A DNA stretch of 64,000 nt from Lycocorax pyrrhopterus obiensis (taxonomy: Eukaryota > Chordata > Aves > Passeriformes > Paradisaeidae). Each line of letters begins with the position of its first letter. The first letter of the stretch is position 1. The stretch covers positions 8,238,808 through 8,302,807 of the forward strand of contig JACSVZ010000007.1 of NCBI GenBank assembly GCA_014706295.1, read 5' to 3'. This document shows, piece by piece, positions 1 through 11,754 of the stretch. Position numbers and translations under genes: made by a program. The notes under the pieces were generated by a model. The model was not told where the DNA came from. It searched no databases and worked only from the letters and a program-made list of their open reading frames with translations.

Positions 1-304
1 GGAGCTGTAACTCCAAAGTACCAGAGCAACCCAAGTCCGTGCTGTTGTTCTGCACGGAGTTGAGCGCGGTCTGTGGAGGAGCTGTCACCCAGCCACCCAC
101 ACTACCCTGTCCCTGGGGTGCAGGATGTAGCAGGACTTAACAGAGGGGGTGACAGCCACACAGAGCCAGGGTGGCACGTCCTGGTCCCGCCAGGCTGAGG
201 GGGTGCAGGTGGTCCTGAGCGGTGTTTCCCAAGAGCCGCGGGGCCACAGCTGCCCGATGCTGCTCCCAGAGGGCGGCTCTTGACTCTGCCCTTTCTCCTG
301 GCAG

Positions 305-3300
305 TTTCAGATTGGAGAGCTGGCAAATACTCTGACTAGTAAATTGGAGTTCCTGGGCATCAACAGACAATCTATCTCCAACTTCCACATGTTGCTGTTG
401 CAGACAGAGGTAACCGAGCCTTCGCCCCTCGCTCCGGCCTTGTGTTCCGGAGCGGATCGGATGCAATCTGCCGTCCGAGCGCCGGTGCTGCGTGAGCCTT
501 GTGGCGCCTCACTGCGCAGGGCCCTCCCTTCCTCGGCGGGGGGAGAGCGTGGCTTGGCGTGGAGGTGGGGTGTCCTCCTCCTGGCCCCCCGCGTCCCGTG
601 CCGGAAGGGAGCCTCCCGATCCTCGAGTCCTGTTCCCCCTGGGGCCGCTGGCAGCCCACCTCACCGGCTTCCCCCGGTTCTTGCCCTCTAGACCCGCATT
701 GCAGACTGGCGAGAAGGTGCTCTCAATGGAAACTACCTCAAACGCAAACTCCAAGATGCAGCCGAACAGCTTAAACAATACGAAATAAACGCGACCCCTA
801 AAGGCTGGTCCTGCCACTGGGACAGGTACGCGCTCTCCTCCTTTCTCACCTTTCATCTCTGACATCTCAGACATGATTTGTGACCATCAACCACCCGACG
901 ACGCTGGCGCCGTCCCTCTGGCAGACTGAGAGTGGCTTCTGTTAGTGCTGGGCAGGCAGAGAAACGTCCGGCACTCGCAGAGTTTGGGCCAGCCACCAAA
1001 CTGGAGGATCCAAACGGAGTGCCCAGTGCTTTGCGACGGAGCCGATTCCCTGATGGACAGAGCTTGTTGTCCCTCTCGCGAGTGTCCAGCGCTGTGGAGG
1101 GCGGGCCTGGGGGGTCGCGCATGCGAGAGCTCTGTGAACTTTGCAGGATCTCTGGATCAACTCTTCTGACCAACAGCTCTTCCAAAGGACAAACTTCAAC
1201 TCACCGACGGAATGAAGAACAAGATTTCTGTCTCCTGCCAGCAGGTCAGACCCAAACATTTCTTTGTCTATTTGGCTTTCTTGATTAATTTTCCTTTGTT
1301 TGAAATCTTTGCTCTTTTGTTTTTCAGCTCCCAGATCCGCTCCCTCTCTCTAGCATTCACTGTGTGTTTGACACCAAGAGTATCATAAAAAACTGCGCAC
1401 CATGGGGTAGGGGGGCAGCCGCTTCCCTCCATTGGGCTGTTCCCTGGTGCCTCTTCTCGGAGGGAGACTTTCGGCCAAGGCCACGCTGAAAGTCCTGATG
1501 TTAGCGAGACGTCGCCGGCGTTCCTGGCCCTCCCCTCCCTTGGAGCGGGGGGCTCAGGGCGACGTTCCCGCAGCCAGCGATAGCAAATAGCTTTGAGCGA
1601 GTCGGCTCGGGCCTCTCCTGCCTCTGTCCTCAAAGTTGTTTGTTGTGTGTGGGAGAGTGGCAGCCCCGCTGCACGAGGGTCTCCCCTGCGAGAGCGCACC
1701 GCTGTCGTGGGCAGGCCCGCTTCGGAGTGTCAGGGGCGGAGAAGGGAAGCTGAAGCCTCCTTCTCTTTCTTGTGATCTAGGGAGCATAGACGCTATTTCT
1801 ATGTTAACGAGCGCTCGGGAGAGTCGCAGTGGGAGTTCCCCGATGGGGAGGACGAAGAGGAGGGACAGCGAAGCGCCGACAGAAAACCTGACGGTCCTCC
1901 AAAGCCACCTCCCAAAGACAAAGGAGAGCACACCGAGGAGCCTGCTGAGCGCCCCACAGGTACGCCTCGCTGACAGTGGGGGGTCCTGGCCCCAAAGCGG
2001 GGGGCGGGGGGGCAGGGCAGTCCATGGTGGCAGTGCCTCTAAGCGGGACCACGGGCAGGAGCAGGTGGCACAGGCCGGGGTGTTCAAGCCCGTGTCAATG
2101 TGTATTCTTCAGGCTCCCTTTGTAAAGAATCCTTCTCAGGCCAAGTTCCTGCTACGTCTCTCATGCCGCTCACTCCATTTTGGACTCTGCTTCAGTCCTC
2201 CGTCCCGGTCCTCCAACCTCCCTTGCCTTTGGAAATGCCTCCGCCACCTCCACCCCCCCCAGACTCGCCTCCACCACCTCCCCCGCCACCCCCACCGCCT
2301 GGAGAAGATGGGGAGATCCAGGAAGTGGAGATGGAAGATGAGGGGGGCGAGGAGCCACCTGCTCCGGGAACAGAGGAAGATGCTCCCCTGAAATCCCTGG
2401 TGCGCCCCGCTGCCAGCAGCAGCCAGGTGAGCAGGGAAGCCAGGTCTCTGCTGATTCCAGAGTGTGAGAATCTGGGAAACAGGTGTGTAATGGTGCTCCT
2501 GGCTCAACACTCACCTCGGCACTCTCTTCCAGGCCACTGTCGATCCGAGCCCAGTCCCACTGCTCTCGGCCAAGCCGCAGAAGAGGAAAGCTGTGGAGAT
2601 GAGCCCAGGGCTGATGCAGCGCACGGCCACCATTGGCAGCTGCCCTGTCATCTACAGCCAGCCCCTGATGGCCACGGGCAAGTACCAGCCATCAGCCATG
2701 CCCTTGGCCTCCCTGAGGCCGCGCCAGCGCCTCCAGAGCGAGATCCAGGGACGCCCCAACCTCCGCATGGCTCCGGGCCACGCTGGCCCTCAGCCCACAG
2801 CGCTAGGGCTGCAGTCCGGCTACCTGGGTGTGACAGGACCTGCTGCACCTTCCATAATGGGATACTCAGAGTGCGCTGCGCCTGTCAGCCTGGCTGCCAC
2901 GGCCACCGCGCCACCAGCGCCGGCACGAGGAGCCCTGCCCCCCGCAGGCACTGCGGCCGAGCAGCCGCCACCCCCGCCACCCCCACAGACGCCCCCACCA
3001 CCCACCCCCAAGGCGCCACCGCCACCAGAGAAGGAGAAGCCGAGGAAGGGGCGCAAGGACAAGGTAGGCCAGACGGGTGGTCCTGCACCGGCACTGTTCC
3101 TCCCCTCCTCCCTTTCCAGCCGCACTCACCACTGTTCTTTTGTGGCACAGGGCAAGAAGGGCAAGACGAAGATGCCATCGCTGGTGAAGAAGTGGCAGAG
3201 TATCCAGCGGGAGCTGGATGAGGAGGAGAATTCTAGCTCCAGCGAGGAGGACCGGGAGACCACAGCCCAGCGGCGCATCGAGGAGTGGAAGCAGCAGCAG

Positions 3301-3505
3301 CTGATGAGGTACAGACCCCTGGGGCTAGCACCAGGACATTTCCTTGTCCCTTGTAAAGGTGGGGGGTCCATGGGAGGGCCAGCTGGGTGCTGACATCCCG
3401 CTTTATCCCTGCAGTGGCATGGCCGAGAGGAACGCCAACTTCGAGGCACTGCCAGAGGACTGGCGCTCACGGCTGAAGCGGAGGAAAACTGCCTCAAACA
3501 CGTGA
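305..3505 (+). CDS. FNBP4: Formin-binding protein 4 (FNBP4), 3' part of gene
   Basis: FNBP4 is a nuclear WW-domain protein that binds proline-rich formin regions. The window starts inside the gene, so the N-terminal part is missing. Visible exons are 305-409, 692-825, 1781-1959, 2113-2426, 2533-3063, 3151-3308 and 3415-3505, all with GT-AG borders and one continuous reading frame of about 503 residues. A WW domain spans the 692-825 and 1781-1959 exons (GWSCHWDR, then RRYFYVNE and ESQWEFP). Polyproline runs follow in exons 4 and 5, then an acidic EEENSSSSEEDRE stretch and the conserved ending DWRSRLKRRKTASNT. A polyadenylation signal AATAAA is at 3586-3591. The order FNBP4-AGBL2-MTCH2 matches human 11p11.2. 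The identification rests on recalled family sequence. The 955-base intron 826-1780 shows no further exon. Confidence 0.95.
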
Positions 3506-3585
3506 GGCACGTAGTGCCGCACCCAGCTCTTGGGGTTTTTTTGGTTTTTTTTTTTACAGATGTACAGTTCCTTTGACCATTGTCC

Positions 3586-3591
3586 AATAAA
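3586..3591 (+). terminator. FNBP4: FNBP4 polyadenylation signal
   Basis: Canonical AATAAA 81 bases after the FNBP4 stop codon. It gives a very short 3' UTR with a T-rich run (3536-3556) just upstream. Confidence 0.85.
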
Positions 3592-3740
3592 TTGTAGCAG
3601 TTTGGGAAGTGCCGTCTCATTGATTTTGCTGAGGGCAGGTGGTAGATGGGGATGCAGACCCCTGTAATCCACAGTACAAGTTGGGTGGGTGTGTGGATTG
3701 TGGAGGGCAGGAAGGCTCTGCAGAGGAAACTGGACAGGCT

Positions 3741-4461
3741 GGATTGAAGGGCTGAGGCTAAAGGTGTGAGGGTAAAGGCCAAGTGCCAGGTCCTACACTT
3801 GGGTCACACAAACCCTGTGGAATGCTCCAGGCTGGGGGAAGAGAGGCTGGAAAGCTGGAAAAGGCCATAGGGGTGCTGGTGAGAGCAGCTGAACGTGAGC
3901 CCAGGTGTGCCCAGGGGGGCAAAAGACCAGTGGCACCTCTGCTGTCCCAGCATTGGTGTGGCCACAGGCCCAGGGCAGTGCCTGTCCCCTGTTCTGGCAT
4001 TGCTGGGCCACCTCCAGTCCTGGGGACAGATCTGGATCCCTCAAGGCAAGAGAGACACTGAGGGGCTGTCCAAAGAAGGGAACAGCGGGGGAAGAGTCTG
4101 GAGCACCAGGAGGAGCTGGCAGGGGACCTTTTGGCTGTCCACAACTCCCTGACAGGAGGGTGCAGCTGAGGGGGGCATCAGACTCTGCTCCCAGGGAACA
4201 AGGGATGGGGCAAGAGGAAACAGCCTCAAGTTCTGCCAGGGGAAATTGAGGTTGGACATGAGGAGGAATTTCTTCACGTAAAGGGTTGTCAGGCATCGGA
4301 AGGGGCTGCTCAGGGAGGCGGTGGAGTCCCAAGCCCTGGAGGTGTCCAAGGAATGACTGGACATGGCACTCAGTGCTCTGGTCTGGGTGACAAGGTGTGG
4401 ATTGGTCACAGGCTGGGCTCAATGATCCTGGAGGTCTTTTCCAACCTTAATGATTCTGTGA
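3741..4461 (+). mobile_element. CR1 LINE 3' fragment, sense orientation
   Basis: Shows the usual CR1 3' landmarks in order: GCCAAGTGCCAGGTCCTACACTTGGG near the 5' side, GAATTTCTTCACG and GGAGGCGGTGGAGTCCC in the middle, and CCAACCTTAATGATTCTGTGA at the end. It is 5'-truncated. It fills nearly all of the space between the FNBP4 polyadenylation signal and the AGBL2 start codon. Boundaries were set by eye. Confidence 0.88.
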
Positions 4462-4590
4462 AATCCCTCTGGCTCCTTTCCCAGCTCTGCTCCAGGACCG
4501 CCCCGTTCCTCCCTGTAGCTCAGCAACCACGTCCCAGCCCGTCCCTGGCACTGCCACTGCTGTTCCGGGTCTCCTGGAGCTCTCGCAACC

Positions 4591-7500
4591 ATGGAGCCCG
4601 CAGGGTGCCACGCTGCCCAGGGAGGGGAGGGGGCTCCGGAGGCGATTGGTGGGGGACAGGTCCTGAAGCCCTATGACAGATTCATCCGCACCCACCTGCG
4701 CTTCTATGGCTACTTCCGAGGTGAGCCCTGGCCACGGTGGGGTGTCCCCTCCTGTCCCTGGGCCGTGTCCCCTCCGGCCCCCTGGCTGCAGCACTATTCT
4801 TCCTAAGACCAGAAGATGGGCAGGGAAGAGACTGCCACGTCCCCGGGGGACCCCTCCAGGCAGCATCCCAAGGCCTCCACCATGGGCAACACCAGCCCTG
4901 GCTGGCAGCGAGGTCCTGGGCACAAGCCAAACCGTGAGTGAGACCCTGTAGTCCCTTACAGCCCCCCAGCACTGTGTCCTCCCAGCACGGCGAGCGTGGT
5001 GGGAGGGCCTTTCTCTGTCCCTGCCTTGGTTTTGTGGGATGCCCCTACCCCAACCACACTGGAGACCCCCAGCCCTTCCTGGTGCTCTTGCAGCCCCCAG
5101 GGTGGTGGAGCAGACTCCCCACCAGGGCAGGCTGGCCCCCTCAACGCAGCTCTGGAGGTCTCCAGGAAAACCACAGGCTCTGTTCTCCCTCCCCGCTCCC
5201 CGCTGGCCTGTGGAGTGTGAAGTCATCAAAGAGACAATTGAGCACATCGGTGAGCGGATGCTCCCGCTGTCCCCCTGCCTCACCCCTGTGCCAGACCCCC
5301 GCTGTGCCCATGTCATTTGTCTCTGTGTCCCTCCCTCTCCCAGAGTGGGTCCCCCCTGAACCGGAGCCCTTCTGCCCACCCATGGGCCCGGAGCAGGCCC
5401 CAGATGCCCTTGGCGAGGAGCAGGGCACCATTGTCTACCACTCCAGCCCAGGTACCCGAGCACGGGCAGCACCCCTGGGTGTCTCTGCTCTCCCCAGACC
5501 CCCACCACTGTCCCTGCTCCCCTTGCAGTGCTCCAAGGCTCCTGCTTTACCTGTGCTCGGGTCGGGGGGGCCCCAGGGCCCCTCTCGTCGCCAGCTGCCC
5601 CCTTGAAGAGTCCCCAGGACACCACGCTGCTCTTCGAGTCCCGCTTTGAGAGTGGGAACCTCCAGAAGGTCATCAAGGTGTAAGAGAGAGGCCAGGGGGC
5701 ACAGGGCCTCTTGTGTCAGGTCCAGATCCAGAGCATGGCCCTTCTGTCCACACAGGGGTCCCTACGAGTACGTGCTGACACTGCGGCCAGATCTGTACAC
5801 GGCCAAGCACACCCAATGGTTCTACTTCCGTGTCCAAAACACGCGGCGGGAGCCGCTCTACCGCTTCACCATCGCCAATATGGCCAAGCCCAAGAGCCTC
5901 TATGGCCAGGGCCTGCGGCCGCTGCTCTACTCCCAGCAGGATGCCCGGAGCCGTGGCATTGGCTGGCGCCGGGTTGGGACCGACATCCGCTACTACCGTG
6001 GCAGTGCGGGGGAGCCGCCGGTGTTCCGGCTCAGCTGGACAGTGCGCTTCCCGCACGACGGCGACACGTGCTTCTTCGCCGCCTGCTACCCCTACACCTA
6101 CTCGGACCTGCAGCGCTACCTGCGCATGCTGGCAGCCGACCCAGCGCGCTCGCGGTACTGCGCGGTGCAGGCACTGTGCCGCAGCCTGGCCGGCAACACC
6201 GTGTACCTGCTGACCATCACCAGCCCTGGCAGCGTGGCCGGCAAGCAGGTGGTGGTGGCGAGTGCCCGCGTGCACCCCGGCGAGAGTGGCAGCTCCTGGG
6301 CCATGAGGGGATTCCTTGATTTCCTGCTGAGCGCCCATGTGGATGCACAGCTCCTGCGCCGCCTCTTTGTCTTCAAGGTGGTGCCGATGCTCAACCCCGA
6401 CGGGGTGGTGGTGGGCAACTCCCGCTGTTCCCTGGCGGGACGGGATCCCAACAGGGCCTACGGCACGGCGCTTCCCGGCTCCTTCCCTGGTGTGTGGCAC
6501 CTGCGGGCCATGGTCCAGAGGTGAGGCAGGTGCGGGGAGCTGGCAGGACAGGGCCGCTCCTGCAGTGGTGCTGGTTGCCATATCCTGATGCGTGCAGGGT
6601 GCTGGCGGAGCGGGAGGTGGTGCTGTACTGCGACTTCCATGGGCACAGCCGGAAGAACAACGTCTTCATGTATGGCTGCGATGCCGGCGGGGATAGTGCT
6701 GGGACACGGCTGCACCAGCGTGTGTTCCCCCTGATGCTGAGCAAAAACGCCCCCGACAAGGTGGGACACAGATGCCTCAGAGCCACGTGTTGCAGTCACA
6801 GCGGGAACGCACCCGCTGTGCCACTTCCCGAGCTGTCCCTGTGGGGTTGAGACCCCACTGACACTGGGGCCCCCCAGTTCTCCTTTGCCAGCTGCAAGTT
6901 CCAGGTGCAGAAGAGCAAAGAGCGGACAGGCCGGGTCTCCATGTGGCGCCTGGGCGTCTCCCACAGTTACACCCTGGAGGTGGCTTTCAGTGGCTCCACG
7001 CTGGGTGAGGGGCTGCCCACGGCCATGAGGATGGGGCCAGGGGGGTGGTCCCAGATTGGGGAGCTGTCCTTGTTTCCTTTTCCCTGTCCCCTCCAGGCGG
7101 GAGGAGCTCCCACTTCAGTGTGGAGGACCTCGAGTCACTGGGCCGCCTCCTCTGTGACACCCTGCTTGACTTCTGCAACCCCGCACCCACCAAGGTTTGG
7201 CTCGGACCTGGCCCAGGGTGCCCTGGTGCCACGGGGCCGTGGTGACACTGGCACTGTCCTGCAGCTCCAGCAGTGCCTGGCAGAGGCGGATGCGCTGTTG
7301 CGGCAGCAGATGGGCCGTGAGCCAGGATCTGGAGGCAGCTGGAGCGATGTGTCCCCCTCAGAGCTTGAGTCCAGGTATGTCACCCCCTGTCACCCCATGT
7401 CACCCCGTGGTGCCACTGAGGGTTGCAGGTGGTTCTTTCCCCCTGCAGCACCAGCGGCTCTGACAGCTCCGTGTCCGACGGGATCCCAGATGGCTTCCAC

Positions 7501-8264
7501 AGCCCTGACCCACCAGTGAGTCCCCATGTGCCACCAGTTTTGAGGTGGGAGGGATGCAGAGCCAGGGTGGAACAAGGTGACAGAGGGTGCAGACGTCCCA
7601 GCGCAACTTTACCACCCGGCACAGACGGAGCCACGCAGGAGGAAGCGGCTGCAGAGACGGAGAGCGAGGAATGCCCTGAGCCGGACAAACCGGAGCCGCA
7701 CCAGCATCCTGGTGAGCCTGGAGCCACCACAGTCCATCTGGCCCCTGAGGGGACAGTGCTGCAGGGACACTTGTCCCCAGTGCTGTCCCACCCCTCAAGT
7801 GGGTCTGACCCCTCTCCTGTGCCCCCCAGGCCGGGACCCGTAGGCATCCTGTTCTTCCTGGTGTCCAGAGTGGAGGTGGCAGTGTGGGAGAGAAGCCCAG
7901 AGCCAGCTCCAGTGTCACCTTTCCCAGGGCAGCTGGAGCAGGGAATGGCCACTGTGCCAGCATGGGAGAGGTGCCTGGAGCTGACTCTGTAGTGGCTCTT
8001 CCCAGGGCACCTGAAGCAGGGAATGGCCGCCGTGCCACCATGGGAAGGCGTCAGCTGGACAGTGGCACAAGTGCTGGGACACACCGCCAACCACCACTGA
8101 GCCCCTGCCACCGTGGTGCTACCAGTGACTACTCCCGGGATCCAGCCGTGGGAGTGATCCCGGGGCCATCCTGGCAGCGGGGCAGGCGCAGGCCCAGGGA
8201 CAGGGTGCGTCCCCTCACTGTCCCTGCAGTGGCCTCACGCTGCTGCGCCTGCGCTCGGCAATAA
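4591..8264 (+). CDS. AGBL2: Cytosolic carboxypeptidase 2 (AGBL2/CCP2)
   Basis: M14 zinc carboxypeptidase that trims glutamates from polyglutamylated tubulin in cilia and centrioles. Exons: 4591-4720, 4808-4933, 5094-5249, 5344-5451, 5529-5679, 5756-6520, 6598-6760, 6878-7004, 7097-7194, 7265-7374, 7449-7515, 7625-7711 and a last exon from about 7830, giving roughly 840 residues. The N-terminal RWPVECEVIKE block and LLFESRFESGNLQK are diagnostic. The zinc site HPGES is near residue 396 and the third ligand lies in CDFHGH near 493. The substrate-binding block reads GRDPNR, where the usual form is GRDLNR. The start follows from FIRTHLRFYGYF, which aligns with the human N-terminus. The C-terminal tail (Arg-rich TEPRRRKRLQRRR, then a low-complexity tail) is poorly conserved, and the last exon boundary and stop (TAA 8262-8264) are the least certain parts. 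Confidence 0.93.
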
Positions 8265-8265
8265 A
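8260..8265 (+). terminator. AGBL2: AGBL2 polyadenylation signal overlapping the stop
   Basis: The AATAAA in CGGCAATAAAGATG contains the TAA that ends the preferred reading frame of the last exon. If that frame is right, the 3' UTR begins inside the poly(A) signal. Confidence 0.6.
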
Positions 8266-8526
8266 GATGCTGCCACCTCCATGTCCCTGCCTCGTGCTGC
8301 CTGTTCTTATTGTGATGGCCCCTCAGCGGTCCCCTTGTCCCACAGCCTTTCCAGAGTCTGCTGGCAACCGGCCCCAGGCCACCACGGTGTTACCTTGGGC
8401 TCTAGGGATGCGGTGTCACTTTAACTCTGCCACCCTGGTGTCTCCTCAGCCCTGTCACCACGCTGTCCCCCCTGTACCTACGGTGTCCCCTCAGGCCCCG
8501 TGGGTGCCCCCAGTCCCGCAGGCCCC

Positions 8527-8540
8527 GTTGCCATGGCAAC
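8527..8540. promoter_or_regulatory. MTCH2: Perfect RFX X-box palindrome upstream of MTCH2
   Basis: GTTGCCATGGCAAC is a perfect inverted repeat matching the RFX X-box consensus. It lies 174 bases before the MTCH2 ATG in the CpG-rich 450-base space between AGBL2 and MTCH2. Confidence 0.65.
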
Positions 8541-8713
8541 ATCCCCGCGGCGCCGCCGGGCGTTTCCATGGCAGCCGCTGCTCTCCCAGAGCGCCCCCCA
8601 GCGACCGGAATCGCGTCACGGCGGCGCCGGAAATACCGGGGAGGCGGAGGCGGAAGCGGAAGCGGCGGCAGCCGTGGCCGTGTCCTTCTGTGCCGTGACG
8701 CCGGGGCGGCACC

Positions 8714-11700
8714 ATGGCGGACGCGGTCTCGCAGGTGCTGCTGGGCTCGGGGCTCACCGTGCTCTCGCAGCCGCTCATGTACGTGAAGGTGCTGGTGCAG
8801 GTAAGGGCGGGGATGGCGGGGTTGGGAGGGGGGTACCGGGCTCGGTATCGGCCGCGTGGGGGATACAGCCTTCCCGTCCCCGCTGCAGGTGGGCTACGAG
8901 CCGCTGCCGCCCACCCTGGGGAGGAACATCTTCGGCCGCCAGGTATACCAGCTGCCCGGCCTCTTCTCTTACGGTGAGTCCGCCCCGGTGGGGCCGCCCC
9001 GGTGCCGTCCCGGTGCCGCCGTGGGGTCCCCCCAGGGCTGACGGTCCCCGCTGTCCCCAGCCAAACACATCGTGAAGGTGGACGGGAGAGCGGGACTCTT
9101 CAAAGGCCTCGCCCCCCGCCTCTGCTCCAGCGCCATCGGCACCGTGGTGCACAGCAAAGTGCTGCAGGTACCGGCACGGGCGGGGCGCCGGGCCCGGGCC
9201 GCCGCGGGAACCGGGGGTTCTGCCGCCGGGGCAGGGGGCACCGAGACCCCCTGGCTCCCCGCGCAGTGCTGACCCTGGGCTGACCCTGCCCTTTGCTCCA
9301 CAGCGGTACCAGGAGGCCGAGCAGGCTGAGGTGGGTGCAGAGGTGCTTCCCACAGAGAACCTTCCCTTCCCTTCCCTTCCCTTCCCTTCCCTTCCCTTCC
9401 CTTCCCTTCCCTTCCCTTCCCTTCCCTTCCCTTCCCTTCCCTTCCCTTCCCTTCCCTTCCCTTCCCTTCCCATTCCCAAATCCCTGTCTTCTCCTTTCTC
9501 CCTCTTTCCATTTCTCTGTTCTTCTGTTCATCCTTTCTCCTTTCTCTTCTTCTTTCCTTCCTCCTCTTATCTCTCTCCTTTCCTCTTTCCTTCATTCTGT
9601 TCTTTTCTCCATCCTCCCTTCTCCATTCCTTCCCTCCTTCTTTTTCCATTTTTTCCCCTCCTTCCTTCCCTCCTCCTCCTCTCCTTCCCTCTCGTCTCTC
9701 TTCCCTCCCTCCCTCCTCCCCACGCCCCCCGGCCTTGGACAGCTCCAGCCCTGCATCCAGAGTGCTCCGGTGGGCCAGGAGCTTCCAACCCCACCCTGGG
9801 GACAACGTCCCCTCTCCGGGGGGCTGTTCTCACCTGACTCCTGCTTCCCCCTCCAGCCTGGAGCCAGCAAGAAGGAGCCGGTGTCCTCACTGGAGCAGGT
9901 GCTCAAGGAGGTGAGGAGCAGGAGGAGGAGGAAGGCGCTGGGATGTCACATCCCCGTCCCCTCCCAGTGACGCTCCGTTTGTTCCCAGACCTCCCGGGAG
10001 ATGGTTGCACGCTCTGCCGCCACCCTCATCACCCACCCCTTCCACGGTAGGTGCTCCCCCATCCCAGGGGACCGGGCGAGGGCAGTGCCACGTGCCTCCT
10101 GTTGCTCCCGTGTCGCTCCCGTGTCACTCCCGTGTCATTCCCGTGTCACTCCCGTGTCCCCGCAGTGATCACCCTGCGCTGCATGGTGCAGTTCATCGGC
10201 CGTGAGACCAAGTACAGGTATGGCCTGGGGGCTCTGGGTGCTCTGGGGGGCTTGGGATCCCGGGATCCCCCTGATGTTATCCTTCCTCTTCCTCTCTATC
10301 CCAGCGGGACATTAAGCGCCTTCACCACAATCTACCGGGAAGAGGGAATCCTGGGATTCTTCGCGTGAGTGCCGGGAAGGCAGGGAGGGGCACGGCGGGG
10401 GTGACATCAGTGGAAAGGTCCCGAACCCTTCTTGGGAGTATCTTGGATCCCTCCAGCAGCTTCGGATCATTCACCCGAGCACCCCCGCTCCCAGGGCTGG
10501 CTGTTCCCCGTCACCCCGCTGCTGTGGAAACAGCCGCCCCCTGTCCCAAACCAGCTGTTCCCAGCTCTCTGCACGGCCGGATCCGAACCCTCAGCTGACA
10601 TTCCCACCATTTCTTCCCTTGCAGCGGCCTCATCCCGCGGCTCCTCGGGGACATCCTCTCCCTGTGGCTGTGTAACATGCTGGCCTACCTCATCAACACA
10701 TACGCGCTGGAGAACGGGGTAGGCTTCACTCCGGGATCCGGAGTGCTGGGAGCTGATGGGGGGCAGCTCCAGGGGTGTTCTGGGAGCCACGACCCTGTTT
10801 GGGGGGATTCACATGCTGTCGCTCCTTTTGCAGGTCTCCACCATGACTGAGATGAAGAGCTACTCCCAGGCGGTCACTGGGGTGAGTACAGCCATGGGCG
10901 GGAAGTGGATCCTTTCCCTAGGGAGTGGTGTGTTTCTGGAATTCTGCGGCTGATGGGGTGGGGACGGAGCCAGGCTGGGATCAGCCGGATCAGCCCACAG
11001 GCCAAGGGATGCTCCGTGGAGGACATGTGTGATCCTTGGGGTTGCAGGAGTGGACTCCCTCCCCGGGGTGTAACTCCCAGGAGTTCTCCCCGTGTGGAGG
11101 GAAGAGGGAACATCCCAGGGATCCCCACTTTTCTTGCAGTTCTTTGCCAGCATGCTGACATACCCCTTCGTCCTGGTCTCCAACCTGATGGCCGTGAACA
11201 ACTGCGGGTGAGTCCCTAATCCCACTGACACCTGCGTCCTCCCGCCCTGGATCAGCTCCTGGAACCACTTTTCCAAAAGTCCCAGATGGAAAAGGTGCTT
11301 CCAGCACTCCACAGGGTTGATCCCTCCTTGGCTGAAGTGGGAAAAGGTCATTTTGGGGTTCAACCCAGTGTGGAGCCATGGAGGGAATGGGTCCCACCTC
11401 CACGGGTGGGAATGATTCCCACAGGAAATCATTCCTGGTGGGTCTTTCCTCCCTTCCCCAGGTTGGCCGGGGGTCTCCTTCCCTACGCACCCACCTACTC
11501 TTCCTGGCTGGATTGCTGGAGCCAGCTGCACAGGGAGGTAAGTGCTGAAGCTGGGATACACCGGGACACACCGGGACACGGAGAGGAGCTGGGTGGGAGC
11601 CCCGTGTGGTTTGGAGGGGCCACCCTGGACCTCGTGTGGCCCCTCCATGGTCGTTTTCCCTTTCCAGGGCAACATGAGCCGAGGGAACAGCCTGTTCTTC

Positions 11701-11754
11701 CGCAAGGTTCCAGCAGGGAAGCGATATGTGTGGGAGGAGCGGCGGTTCCGCTGA
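8714..11754 (+). CDS. MTCH2: Mitochondrial carrier homolog 2 (MTCH2)
   Basis: Outer-mitochondrial-membrane protein of the carrier fold, acting as an insertase for tail-anchored proteins and as a tBID receptor. Thirteen exons: 8714-8800, 8889-8973, 9061-9167, 9304-9330, 9857-9910, 9989-10046, 10166-10217, 10305-10364, 10625-10718, 10834-10881, 11140-11207, 11462-11537 and 11668-11754. They sum to 903 bases, giving 300 residues against 303 in human. Strong family blocks include GYEPLPPTLGRNIFGRQVYQLPG, THPFHVITLRCMVQFIGRE, IYREEGILGFFAGL, AYLINTYALENGVSTM, TYPFVLVSNLMAVNNCG and GNMSRGNSLFFRKVP. The ATG sits in an ACC context. The C-terminal basic tail (WEERRFR) differs from mammals. No canonical AATAAA was found in the first few hundred bases after the stop. 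Confidence 0.96.
9361..9470. repeat. (CTTCC)22 microsatellite in MTCH2 intron 4
   Basis: Twenty-two uninterrupted CTTCC units, followed to about 9720 by an almost pure pyrimidine tract (CTTT/CCTTC-rich). The whole 360-base tract is polypyrimidine on the plus strand and polypurine on the minus strand. Confidence 0.97.

Noticed and set aside
4447..5676. 409-residue minus-strand open frame over AGBL2 exons 1-5
   Set aside because: Antisense shadow of AGBL2 exons and GC-rich introns; low-complexity Gly/Arg composition and no domain.
9293..9970. Ser/Pro/Phe-rich frame through the CTTCC tract
   Set aside because: Pure translation of a microsatellite and pyrimidine tract within an MTCH2 intron.
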